From: Echeneis naucrates
Lineage: Eukaryota; Chordata; Actinopteri; Carangiformes; Echeneidae
Assembly (NCBI RefSeq): GCF_900963305.1
Contig: NC_042518.1
Location: 5,993,548 to 6,057,547 of the forward strand
Direction of reading: 5' to 3'
Length of the DNA: 64,000 bases
The notes under the pieces were generated by a model that was not told the origin of the DNA, searched no databases, and worked only from the letters and a program-made list of their open reading frames with translations. Shown here one piece after another: positions 1 to 11,425 of this stretch. Numbering within the stretch: position 1 is the stretch's first letter; the number at the start of each line of letters is the position of its first letter. Position numbers and translations under genes: made by a program.

Positions 1-3000
1 TGTCTGGAAGCAAGAGATGCTGAGTAAATAAAGGGGCTGGCTGAAATCGATCTCAGGCTCACCCGGGCTGGTTTCACCCCTCGTACCGCTTTATTTTTCA
101 CTGCTTGACTCTTCCTTGCTCTCGCCTGCTCTGTTCTATCTATTTCAGTTAGATAGAAGAACCATGATCACAGTTTTCGTGCCACAATGAGATGCATGAC
201 ACATAGTGGTGAGAGTTGCAAAGGAGCAAAAATGGTGAGGAGAGCTTTTATTGAAGGGGCTGTCGTATTCATTGAAAAAAAAAAAATACAATTGAATGAA
301 ATTATCCTTTTTGAAAGGTTAAAATTTTTATGGTGTAAATAGGCATGTTAACCATTGACAAAATAGAACGAAAAGAGGAGCACAATATGGACGTAGTCTT
401 TTTGGCTGCAACTTAGCTCCGAATTGTTCCGATGGCATTTTGACTGCAGAGGGAGCCCATTACCTTCTCATGTTGCACTTATCTGGGCCCATATTTTCCA
501 TTCATCCATCCAAGGTGATAGAAGTGGAGGAGTGGTAGAACAGTTTCCCCACCTCCTCCTCTTTCTTCTGCTTCCCTAATTCCTCCTCTCTTTCACTTCC
601 CCCTGCCCCGGAGAAGATCACTATCTGTGCAGAATTTCAAAAATGCTCTTGGATGTGAGATGAAATATCAGAGAGGAGATAAGAGGGTTTTTTTTTTGGG
701 GGGGGGGGGCAGTTTGTACTTCATCCCCTCTCGTGGACGTGCTCGTGTGCAGATTGGCATACACACCCAGACATGCACATTTATTTTTTGCCTTGAGCAC
801 TAAGAGTCTCCTTCTAAAAGAAGAAAGTGGACAAAAGACTAGGAGCCCGATAACGCTCCCATCAAACCTCATTTTAATATTCTGTCGTTGCAAAGAGGAA
901 CTCTGAAAGGAGCAGCAGCAGAGATGAAATGAGATGATGAGTGGAAAATGAAAGATAAGATGAATTGAATGAAGGTGACAGAGATAAGAAGGAATGACAG
1001 AGGAAGAGCATGGTGGACGTTGGGGGGCTGGGGAGGGTCAGTGGACAGAGAATGTAGATAAGTCATAGCTAGTTTTTATGATGTGAATAATTTTTACTGC
1101 TCCAAAGCAATTTTGTGGGACGGAACACTCTTTAATAAGCCCAATTGTGTGATTGGCCTAATGTGAAATTGAAATGCAGCAGTGCGAGCCATGCACCACA
1201 ATGCCAACCTGTGATGGAATAGAGCTCCAAATTAACACTGTATGAAATGAGTTATGTCTGCTGTGAAACTAAAAGCTAGTGGGGAGATGTCTGAGAGTAA
1301 CACACGCATGCTCAATAACACAGCTGTCGGTTGCTCCAATAAGTAGTCTATGTGGCACAAAATATACAGTCCTCTGCTGGAGCCACAAGGTTGACGTCCC
1401 AAGCTCCAAGAGTACATTGATGCATGCTGGGACACGGGAATCTGCTGCCATTCACAGACCACCTTTTTTTTCTGCTGGTACTAGGAGATTTTAGAAGTGC
1501 GTTTTTGTTTTTTTGTTTGTTTGTTTTTTTGCACACAAGGGTCAATGATGAGCCACAAATAACTTTCTTAAAATCGTTGGTCCACAGTCGGTCCACAGTC
1601 GGTCCACAGTTGGTCCACAGTTGGTCCACAGTTGGTCCACAGTGGAATGGCCTGCTGATTTAGGAGTAATTACAAAACAACAGAATTAAATAGGAATGTC
1701 ACAGTGCCAGACACAAACACAAAACTTTAAAGTACCAGCACAACCGCTACACTAATGGGCATATGTGGAAGATAAAATAGAAAAAATAACAGATAAAAAA
1801 AATAATACATAAGAAAACATAACAATTGCTTATGTCCATTGGGAATGAAAGAGGAAATAGAGTTAAGGTCCTCTTACAGAACCTCATTATCTACAAATGG
1901 GAGGAGGGAGGCATGAAAATAAGGTCTGATTTTAATATGCAGTTCATCAACAAAATATTACTGATAGTCACGGTTGGTATCTTTTACCTTAAGTGCTTAG
2001 TATTATAATTTGCGAATTAATGAAGTAATCATTTTACCCAAAATCTTGTTATTTACACAACCTGACAGAGGTTGCTTTTGTAGCTAAACTATGGAGGTAA
2101 AAGGTTAATTGTGGTGTCAGAGCAGTAGATTTGCAGGGCACCAACAAACAGCATATTTAGCAGGTATTTTGATGACTTGTCAGGGTCAGCACTACAAACA
2201 CAGGACCTTATACTGCCCAAGGACTAACAGAACCCCTGTAGCAATGGGTTTGTTCTATAAAGGTGTCACTTTCACCGCTGTTGTGTTTGCTAACTTTTTG
2301 GTCTCTTAGTCTATATTTTATATCATGCTGCAGTAAGGCTTCCACTGACATTCTGTCATTTAGGGCACCACAGTAATTTATAGATACAGGAGGGAGATGG
2401 GGATATGCAGAGATGAAGTTTTCAATCCTGCAAAGTGGGAAAAAAAAATCGATGCTTATAAGACGTGTATTACACAGCAGAGGAGCGAGCGGGCAGACAG
2501 TGAGTGAGCAGGTTAGAGAGCAGCACGTCAGAGCCCAGAGACAGAGGGTCTGCCTCAGTCGTGACAAGCATCAATCAACCTCGGCACTGATTGACTCTGC
2601 TGTTAGAAAACGGTCTTCACAGGGACTCTGTCTGTCATCACAGTAATGATGATTCAAGGCAAGGATTTTTCCCTGGGGAAGTTGTTTATGTTTCGAGGCT
2701 TCCTTGGATCAGTGCACGCCTACTAAACCCAGTGCTCGTGTGTGTGTATGTGTGGACATGTGCAAAATGAGCCCAATATTCATATCTATTTGCTGCTTGG
2801 CTGCAGTTAAGGTTCTCAGTGGATCAATCTGCTGAACAGAGAGCTCTACAGATGTGTTTACACTCCAAAAGCCTGTCAGACTTGATTGGACTGTTAAAGC
2901 ATGGATTAATTTCTTTTTGGGTTAAATAAAATTGATGATTGCCTTCACAAGATTGATCCAAATATCCATAATTTGCAATTCACCTCCACAAAGGCCCTGC

Positions 3001-4801
3001 TGGCAGTGCTGAAAGGCTGGCCTTTGCTCTGGCAGTTTGCCAATGGCGTTGGAAGTCTGTGTTATCTTGTAAATGGTCAGGGGGCAAATGAGAGGGCTGG
3101 CAAATGGGGAAGCAGGCATTTGCTTTAAGAGGACATTGGAGAGTGTTTAGCAATATTTTTGAACAGAGTCACAGGATTGGTTTATTCCTCACAATTAGTT
3201 GATTTTATCTTCTCTGCTTTTTAAATATTTTCTTTCTTTTTTAGTGGATAAAGTTTTAAAAATGAGGTTATCTGAGACTCAGAGTGGATATCTGAAATTA
3301 TTCTCTGTTGAATGAGGTCCATCATGATCTGAGCTTTTGGATTTTAATGGGGCTTTTATTCCCAGCAGCCTCCATGTCTTCCTCTGTAAGGTTCATTCTA
3401 AAGCCATCGATCAGTATCACTCCCCTTTGGAGACTTCTTAGGTGGCCATATCTTTCACATAAGCTCAGGATCATACTCCCCCCCGCTTCCCTGCAAATTC
3501 CTCAGGGGTCACTTTCATTACAGCAACAGGACCAGTTAATCTTTCTACTATAAAGGCTTTTTTTTTTTTTTCTTTGATTGGAAATGAAAGAGGAAGACCC
3601 TTATCTTCAATGATGAATTTACTCTTGAGACGTAAAAGGGAAAATCAATGAAGCACAGTTGCATCAGGAGGCTGCAGGAGTGTGTGTGTGGAGAAGGTGT
3701 ACTATCTTTGCTGAGCGGAGAGTGCTGCATTTTGGGGTGAAGTGTGTGTTTCCCTCGGGAGAGCAGTGGGGTGCAGGGGGGGAGGTGTGTAATAGAACTC
3801 TACTGACTTATTGGCATGTCCTGGCAGTCAATTGGTTTGTTTATGTTGACTGAGATTGCAGGTCTACTTGATATTTGAATAATGCAGGAACTGGCACTTG
3901 AAAAGCTCTCTTAATGTTGCCTCCAATATTGTACTGAAAGAAAAATAGTTAGTTGAAGATTCATTTGGCAAACTTAATGTTTGCTCTCAAAAAGTCAATC
4001 TATAAAACATTTTGCTCTTTAATTATGCAGGGGGATTTGTCTTGCTGTTTATTCAGTCTCATTGTTTTGTTTCGCTTTCGTTTGTTTTTTGTTTTTTTAT
4101 AGTTTTTTCTGGACATCATACTTTGCTGCCATTATTTTTAACTTAAATAGGGAAAATTTTGATCCAGTACTCATCACATGCTGAAAGTAATTACATACTT
4201 TGCTGATTACTCCTCAAAGGATCAATATAATTTTACAGTATACGTGTTTGCTGTTAATTTATTTTATCACTGCAGTATAGGTGGAGACACAGAAGCCTTC
4301 TATCTACACAGATATCCCAACGTCTCCTCTTTGCATATGCTGCCTACAGTTTGAAAGCATTTTCAGGAGTCAGTCTTGGCCACAGGGAAACCCCATCCTC
4401 ACAGGGAAGCTTTAGGCTTCTGACAACCTCTAACTCTGAACCAAACTGGCTGACTTTTTTGATTGTTGATTGTGGAAGTCCAGGTATTTTCATTAGCAGA
4501 TCCACCCAAGAAAAATGATCATCTTCAAGGTATCAGGAGAGGCATTAATCTTGTGTTGATTAGGGCTAATAACTCCAGTCTCTGTACAGAGTGAGCACAG
4601 ACCAGTCAGTCACTATACAGAGACCAAGCTGGACTCAAACCTCTGTTATCTCCCCACTAAGACGACGTTTCACCCCTAAATTACCAAAGTAACAGAGTAT
4701 TACTGGGATGAATAGCTTCTTCCCTTGTACATTACATTGTTGCAGATGAAAGCCGCTGGTGTTAAACGAACATCCTCCTGTGTTGTCCCCCTTTTATGCA
4801 G
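1..4801 (+). other. znf385c upstream intron
   Basis: No coding exon was recognised. The next exon (from 4802) starts inside a codon, so this stretch is read as an intron of znf385c whose earlier exons lie before the window. It holds an 11-bp tandem repeat at 1579-1644, a T run followed by a G run at about 688-709, and otherwise unremarkable AT-rich sequence. Short open frames here have no domain and no splice support. Conserved enhancers could be present but cannot be judged from one sequence. Confidence 0.6.
1579..1644. repeat. 11-bp minisatellite, six units
   Basis: Six head-to-tail copies of an 11-base unit, GGTCCACAGTC or GGTCCACAGTT, the last ending in G. Units 1-2 carry C and units 3-5 carry T at the last base, so the array seems to have grown by block duplication. 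There is no spacer between units, so this is not a CRISPR array. It lies in the putative znf385c intron. Confidence 0.95.
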
Positions 4802-7800
4802 GTCTTCAAACTGATCTAGAACCAGCCAACCTGGAGGTGAAGCTTGAAGAAAGTCCCAGGAGCTCAGTTATGCTGACTCCAGTATCAGAGGTGTCCTCTG
4901 TTGAGCTGGTCACCCTTTCCCCTCCTCAGATTTCGCCTTCCTCACAACTCTCTGAAACTGCCTCAGACACCAGTGCCCCTGAAGCCCCAGAGGCTGCCGA
5001 GGCCGCAGGACTGAATACTGATTCAGGCAGCCATGCAGACGTGTGCAGCACAAATGAGGAGCCACACACTGATGACGACAAAGAGCCCAAGAAGAGCAAG
5101 GCTCACCTCCACTGTCCTGTTTGTAAAGTGACAGTCAACTCCCTCTCCCAACTGGAAGCACATAACAGCGGTAAAGAGCCTTCTTTTTTTTTATTATTTT
5201 TTTTTCCTTCTCTTTAAAGGGATTTTGCATTTTTAATTGACTCTTGGTTTGCTGAAAGGGTTAGAAATATAAGCATGAAATAAATGCCGAACACAGGCCT
5301 GTCAACCCTCTCTCCCCCAGGTACAAAGCACAAACTGATGCTGGAGGGTCACAGTGTTCTGCCACGACGCAGAGGGAAAGTGGTCGCAGCTCGTGCCGGG
5401 TGCAAGAGCAAGCGGCTGGGGAGCAAAGGCAGTGTCGGGGTGCCCAGCAAGAACTTCCAGTGTGAAGTTTGCGAGATCTTTGTGAATTCGGAGACCCAGC
5501 TGAGCCAGGTGAAATGAATATCATATCAGCGTGGCCTCAGAATTAATTGGGAAGTACCTGAATTCATTATGAATTACCTGTTTCACATCTAGACACTGAT
5601 ATGATACATTGAGCCAAGACCAGAATGGCCTGCACAAATCATGTGTATTAAAATGATAAATATGTGCGAAGGGATTTTAAACACTTCAGTTCAAGAAACC
5701 ATTAGAGCATCTCCTCGATGGAGGAAATGCGAGCATCCTTAAATCAAAGCAGCACTTTCGTTTACAGCCACATGAATGAAGCCATTCAAAGCAGGTTGCG
5801 AGTGCAAAGCACATTTAAGCAGCAGCTATTTTTCCACATTAGACAGATATCATCTGATGTTATAACTAACTGCAAAGCTCCTCACTGAACAGGGATTTAT
5901 ATGCCACTCATTATTGCAAACTACTAATGCCTCTTGTATTTAATTTTCTGGTTTCATTGGCATCAAACCAGGTTAGTGAAGTAATTTCTCTCCTTTTGAT
6001 GTTCATTTAATGCTACATTAGAGTGAAGGGATTGTCTTGGAAACTTCGCCCAGGCTGGAGGAGAATGTGGAAAAGATACAGGATATGTTGGCATGTGTGA
6101 GCACCCAGGCTGCTTTAGCCTTAAATGAATTCCACTGGTCTTATATAAACATCCCCTATCCCTGGAGGATGTAAGCCTGTTAGTAATGCAGCCAGAAGAG
6201 AAGCACAAACTGTGGCGGTGCTAGAGAGTAATGCAATGTAATTTCATTGCACTTCAGTCATAATCAATGTGTATCCATTATTAATTCAGCAGATAACACT
6301 TGTGGTTGTTCCACTGTGGTACAACAAACAGATGCTTGTTAGCTCCTTCATGGTATTTCTGTTGGTCTCGGCAGCACATGAATAGCAGAAGGCACAAGGA
6401 CAGGCTGGCTGGAAAACCACCCAAACCCAAATTTACCCCCCACAGCAAGAGCCAGCCAAGCTCCAGCTTAGCGGTAAGTCTTAGCATAAAGACACGGACA
6501 AACAAAACACTGTCACGCAAATGTGCACCCATACATACACACAAACAAAACATAATTGCCTTTCTCTTAGCACAGATAGGCTTGAGCATGCCATGCGCAC
6601 AGACCAAGACTGGAATGAATTCTAGTCTAGAATGCAAACTAATCCATTTTTAAACAGCAATTTTCATTGATCTTTGTTATAGTTAACTGTTTTGACCCCA
6701 CACAGACAGACAGACAGATGTCATTACATTGTGCTCAGGGGCTTCTATGTCTCGTTGAGGCAGCATGCTTGTATGCCTCTACTGTCAAAGAGGTTAAGCA
6801 CATTGTTGTACTCAGTGAGTCCCCTACCCCTGAGACAGGTCTAAAATAGTCCTGCTCTCCCCTACTGATCAGCTCTGACAGCAGCAGCCTGAATCAGCAC
6901 TCCAGATTAATCACTTCTCTGCTCCTGTCATATACACACCTCCCCATCTCTCCTTTTCCCCATGCTCCCCCTCCTCCTCCTCCTCCTCCTCCTCCATCCT
7001 ACAGAGCGTGAGATGGAGTGGCTATGCAGGCGTGGCTGTGTCTGCCATGAAGAAAGCATTCAGCCAGTACAACCTCACCTCCCTCTCCTCGCAGGTCAGT
7101 GGCAGGAGAGGCAGAGACTGGGGTTGGATTGGAGGGCAAGAGCTTCAGATGGCTGAACTTTAGGCCTGGCAAGGGGCAGGGGACTGAGAAATCCTGTTCA
7201 TATTGAACCGATAGCTCTGATTGTGTTTTGTTTTTTGTTTTTGTTTTTTTTTTTTACATGTGGTGCTATTACGTTTACATGTGTTGTCAAATGAATAGTT
7301 GCAAAGTGAGAGATGGTGTCTTTGTTTGATGCACCGTCGCTTCCAACATACCATGGCTTCTGTGAAAGAGCACGCTAATACTATTTGAGTGGTTGAAGGT
7401 CCCATATTTGACACTCCTTCCTGGGTTTTATCTCAAGTGTTGATATCCATAAGAATATGTATTGAAGCTTTGGGATTGGCTGAGAGCAACAACTTCTTTA
7501 TTGTTAAATTACAAAGACACAGAAATCCTGACAGCTTGTTTTAAGACTCAGTTTCTGAATACTGTGTATTTCCCTGTGAAGTAAGAGCTGTAATACTTTG
7601 ACATACCACCTAGATCTGCCTCAAAATCAAAAAGCGATAGACTTCCCACTTTATGCAATATGGGACCTTTAAAAGAAGAAGAAACAATAATCTTAGTTAT
7701 GCATCAGTCCAAACAACAAAATGATCACCAGTGATTAAACCATATCATCTTATAATAACTAATGCTTGTCTTCTGACCTTTGTGCTGAGTGGAATAGACT

Positions 7801-8273
7801 AAGTGTATCCACACTGTTGTCCTAGCACTAACCTACAATATATACATATAAAATGTATGTCTGACAAGCCATTGGGAATCCAGTCCTGCCTGCTATTCAG
7901 TATGAACATGGATTCCTTTGCTCCAGCTGTCCGTGCAAACAACAGCCATGACTTTGGGAAACATGTTTGCCCCACTAAACATGCTGTACCCTCACTATGT
8001 TCTTCTCTCGCTTCTCACCATTCCCCCTCCTATCTTCTCCAGACCAAACTGGCCTTGCAGAAGCAGCTGACCAAGAGCTTGACAACTGGCTTCCTGCCCA
8101 GCCCCCTCACCCCGCCAACTCTGTGCACAGTGGCAACTAACCCGCTGGCTCTGCGCCACCCAGTGGGCACCACCACCTTCATCCAGACCCCCTTCCTGGG
8201 CCCTGCACTGTTTCGGCCTGCCCCGGGGCCACTGCGGGCCACACACACACCCATCATCTTCTCCCCCTACTAA
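4802..8273 (+). CDS. znf385c: Zinc finger protein 385C, 3' half (five exons)
   Basis: Exons 4802-5170, 5321-5508, 6375-6473, 7005-7094 and 8043-8273 (stop TAA) join in frame with GT/AG borders and give about 325 residues. Two U1-type C2H2 fingers of the ZNF385 family are visible. The first is CPVCKVTV with the H-x5-H pair HNSGTKH, split by the intron after 5170. The second is CEVCEIFV...QHMNSRRHK, split after 5508. The first exon shown is rich in acidic, Ser and Pro residues. The tail is the Pro/Leu-rich family C-terminus ([27 protein letters not shown]). ZNF385 proteins are nuclear nucleic-acid-binding factors; the exact role of the C paralogue is little known. The choice of C over A, B or D rests mainly on nkiras2 and dnajc7 lying next door, as in mammals. 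The N-terminal part with the first family finger is outside the window. Confidence 0.88.
6969..6995 (+). repeat. (CTC)n tract inside a 3' splice site
   Basis: About eight to nine CTC units lie directly upstream of the CATCCTACAG acceptor of the znf385c exon that starts at 7005. The repeat therefore supplies most of that acceptor's polypyrimidine tract. Confidence 0.9.
7396..7669. mobile_element. Short non-autonomous DNA transposon (MITE-like)
   Basis: A roughly 274-bp segment in the last znf385c intron starts with AAGGTCCCATATT and ends with its exact reverse complement AATATGGGACCTT: 13-bp terminal inverted repeats. Flanks are TTG on the left and TTA on the right, so a clear target duplication is not visible. 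It holds no coding potential. The ends and the internal stretch near TGCCTCAAAATCAAAAAG resemble, from memory, a short element abundant in teleost genomes; I do not assign a superfamily. It sits between the exon ending at 7094 and the exon at 8043. Confidence 0.68.
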
Positions 8274-11200
8274 AGACCTAACCCACTTCCCATTTTGAGC
8301 TCCTCCCCTGTCCCCTTACCTTTCCCCAAGCCCAACATTAGGTGTGACCACGTGACAAAGGCCACACTCAAACTATGCATCCCGTCTGACTTAAAATGGA
8401 AACAGTGCGCAAGTCCTGACGCTCAGTAGGCCAAGAGGCCTGAGAGCTGTTCTTATCACAAAGGCCAAGATCCCCTATCATGCCTTCTTTCTGCTCCCGT
8501 TATCATGACCTAAGGAGCAGGACAGGCCTCCAGACAGTGACTGGTGCACAGAGGCCGCTTTTATAGCCATTTCATGGGTCAACACAGTTTGGATCATGGA
8601 TATTATTGTGTAATTTATTAGAGAACAAATATAGACAAGTCTAGATGTATGTTTAGTGTCGTTGCCACAAAATAAGGTCCCTTTACTTGACACTCTTTTA
8701 AAATCTTATTGGTTCTGGGGTTTTATGAAAGACTGGACGATCATACAGGAGGTCATTAAATCAGCTGAAACTGAGGTATATTCATGTATGACTGGACAAG
8801 GCAGTCTCACTGATCAGCATTTTCCACTAGTGGAGTTGATACTGTCACATTGCATCCTAAATATGGCCATTATCAAACAAATACCCCTTTGAATCTTTGA
8901 GGAACAAATATGCCGATCTTTAACGCCATGCTCTATATCCATATGCTAAAACCCATTGCCATCATTTTGCATCTCCAAGCCGCCTCCCAAAAACTGTTTC
9001 CCTGAGCTTTTAGAAACCATTTCTTCCTCTCTCTCTCTCTGAGTCACAGCCATAGCCACATCAGAGCCCTCCAGAGTTTTTCTTTCCTTTCCATATCCCC
9101 AGGATTAAACACTCATTAGGGTCCAGAGAAGGTCAGCTTGTCAACTTGAATTTGTTTCAGTTTGCAAATTCTGGCATTTTTGTTGTTGTTGTTTTGTTTT
9201 GTTTGGGTTTTTTTGTTTGTTTCTTTCTTTCTTTCTTTCTTTTTTCTTTTTTTTTTTTTTTTGTTCCAGTGCATCACCCCCCGCAATGTAGCTCGTACAT
9301 CATGTATTCACCAAGCTAGCGGCACGAAAACACTTTTTCAGCTACGGATGTCTTACATTGCAGAATGCCATCATTTCCTTGACCCCCCTGACTGCCCTTC
9401 ATCCTGTCCTCCTTCACCCCACACTATCATCGTCTTTCTGTTGGCCTTGATTCTCTCAAGCGTTATCTCAGCATGAGATGATAAGGAACAAAACACGCAC
9501 ACACAACTGCACACATAATGAACAAATAATGGATAACTTGAACACTTGATGGGATTTCACAGCTCAATGAAAAGTTGGGGTGACATTGGGTGGGGAGGCT
9601 GCTCTGCCAGTACATGACTGGCATCGTGCTGCAACATCTGCATAAAATGTGAAAGGGAACAAAGATCAGTGCCATGGCAACCACATGAAAAGCACCTTAA
9701 AACTCATTTACTTACAAAAGCAATGAAAATTGTGTTGATATCCACATTTGGGGTTTGAATTGGTTTTTGTTTTGTTTTGTTTTTTTGGGGTTTTGTTTTG
9801 TTTGTTTTTTTGCTGTTGATGTGTGTTTTTACAATCCCATGTCCAATTTCAGTAAGAATTTTACTTTGGAAAAGAAAACAATCAGGTGAGAACGCTCAGT
9901 TTTTGGTTTATCCACAACCAAGAGAAGTCTCACATTTAAAGCAATACATTTGGTATGTTTCTGTTTATATTTATGATGTGTTTTTAGTGTGTCAATGGCT
10001 TTATCTATTCTATACTGTACACAACTGTAACAATGTATTATGTGCTCAAACATCGCCAAGGGCCAACTTTGAATTGTCAGCAAAGAGTCATTCAGAATGA
10101 TGTGTTGTCCTGATGGGTGCTGCCCATGGCGCTTGATGCTCATGGTCAGTCTTCACATGTTTTGACTCCCGGCTGAGCTATTCCATTTATAGCTGCTGTC
10201 GTGCTGCAGACAGAGGGTGCTTCAGCGCCGAATGACATTGATGTTCTGTTTTTGTAGCGGAGCAGAGGAACATTTGTTTGACTTCCAGTGAGCAAAACAA
10301 TGTTACGTCAGAGACAAGTTGTTTGGATAAATGTCACAAGTGCAACATCAACTGTCATATTGCTGTTCATGCCCGAGTGCTGTCCCCCCACCCATCGCCA
10401 CTACCAACCCTCTCATTCAGGATAGTTACTGACATTCAACCCTCCCTCTGCCAAAACGGACCGTTGGCAAAGGTCTTGTGAGGACTCGGAACGCACACCT
10501 CACCTTTCTCTCAACACTCATACCAAATCATGTTTTCTTAAATTACAGTAATGGAACAAATCCTATGCATTTCTCATTGTGCAATATGTATAGTTGTCTG
10601 TGATGCAGCATCGCCATCTGTTGTGAAAACCCTGTAATTGCCATCCAGTACTAGTGCTTCGACACAACCTTTTGATCCTATGTACATTTCTGTATAAGGA
10701 ACCCCAAGTGTTTCTGGGTAAGCAAAGCCACCGGCCCCACCCCCGCCATGTGATTCTCCCCTGTCGCACTACTCAGTGAACCAGCCAGCCTTTAATGATC
10801 TTCACTGTTTGTTTGTTTCTAACGCTCATTGGGAACTCTGACCTAAAGAACTTAAACTTTTCTTAAAATAAGAATCTAGAGAAGGCAAATTATATGTAGA
10901 ACTCATAGAGTAACTATAGAGATTTTATCAGAGTTGCTATTGTTATCTGTATCACAATGAACTGCTATCATAGAAAAGAATAGATTATGTTATTGTAGAC
11001 TCTGTACAGCAGACAGGGAAAAGAAAATGCTTTGCTTTCTTTTTATTTTTTCTTTTGTTTATTTACATGGTTTTACCAATTTGTTGGGGGTTTTTTTTTT
11101 AAGTGCAAGAGAAAATATTTAAATTTTTTGAGTGAGCTTTCTTCGCCCTCTCTCTCCTTGTTGATGGTGTCTGAAATAATAAAATTATTCAAGGCCTTTT

Positions 11201-11425
11201 TTTTTTTCAAAAATAGAAGATATTCTAAAGTCAATTTTAGCAGGCCTTCTCAGGGGTGACAGGTAGAGCGAATGCTAATATAAAGATCCATTCAGGGTAT
11301 CCCTCCGTAGCTTGAGAGAGCAGGAAACACTGTACGTATGGATGGATTGACAAAAATAAATAAATCAAAACTTTAAAGTGCTGTATATTAGAAAGGACAA
11401 AGGAAAGGTTTTGGAAAATAAAGCT
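8274..11425 (+). other. Probable long 3' UTR of znf385c and downstream
   Basis: Follows the znf385c stop. No coding exons were recognised. Candidate AATAAA signals lie at 11178-11183 and 11417-11422, which would give a 3' UTR of about 3 kb; there is no proof that transcription extends that far. Contains a T-rich run with TTTC and TTTG units (about 9178-9263). Confidence 0.4.
9178..9263. repeat. T-rich microsatellite (TTG, TTTTG, TTTC units)
   Basis: Successive TTG, GTTTT and CTTT units followed by a T run make up about 85 bases of low-complexity pyrimidine-rich sequence in the probable znf385c 3' UTR. Confidence 0.9.

Noticed and set aside
1579-1644. Possible CRISPR-like array
   Set aside because: Units are 11 bp and contiguous with no spacers, and the genome is vertebrate.
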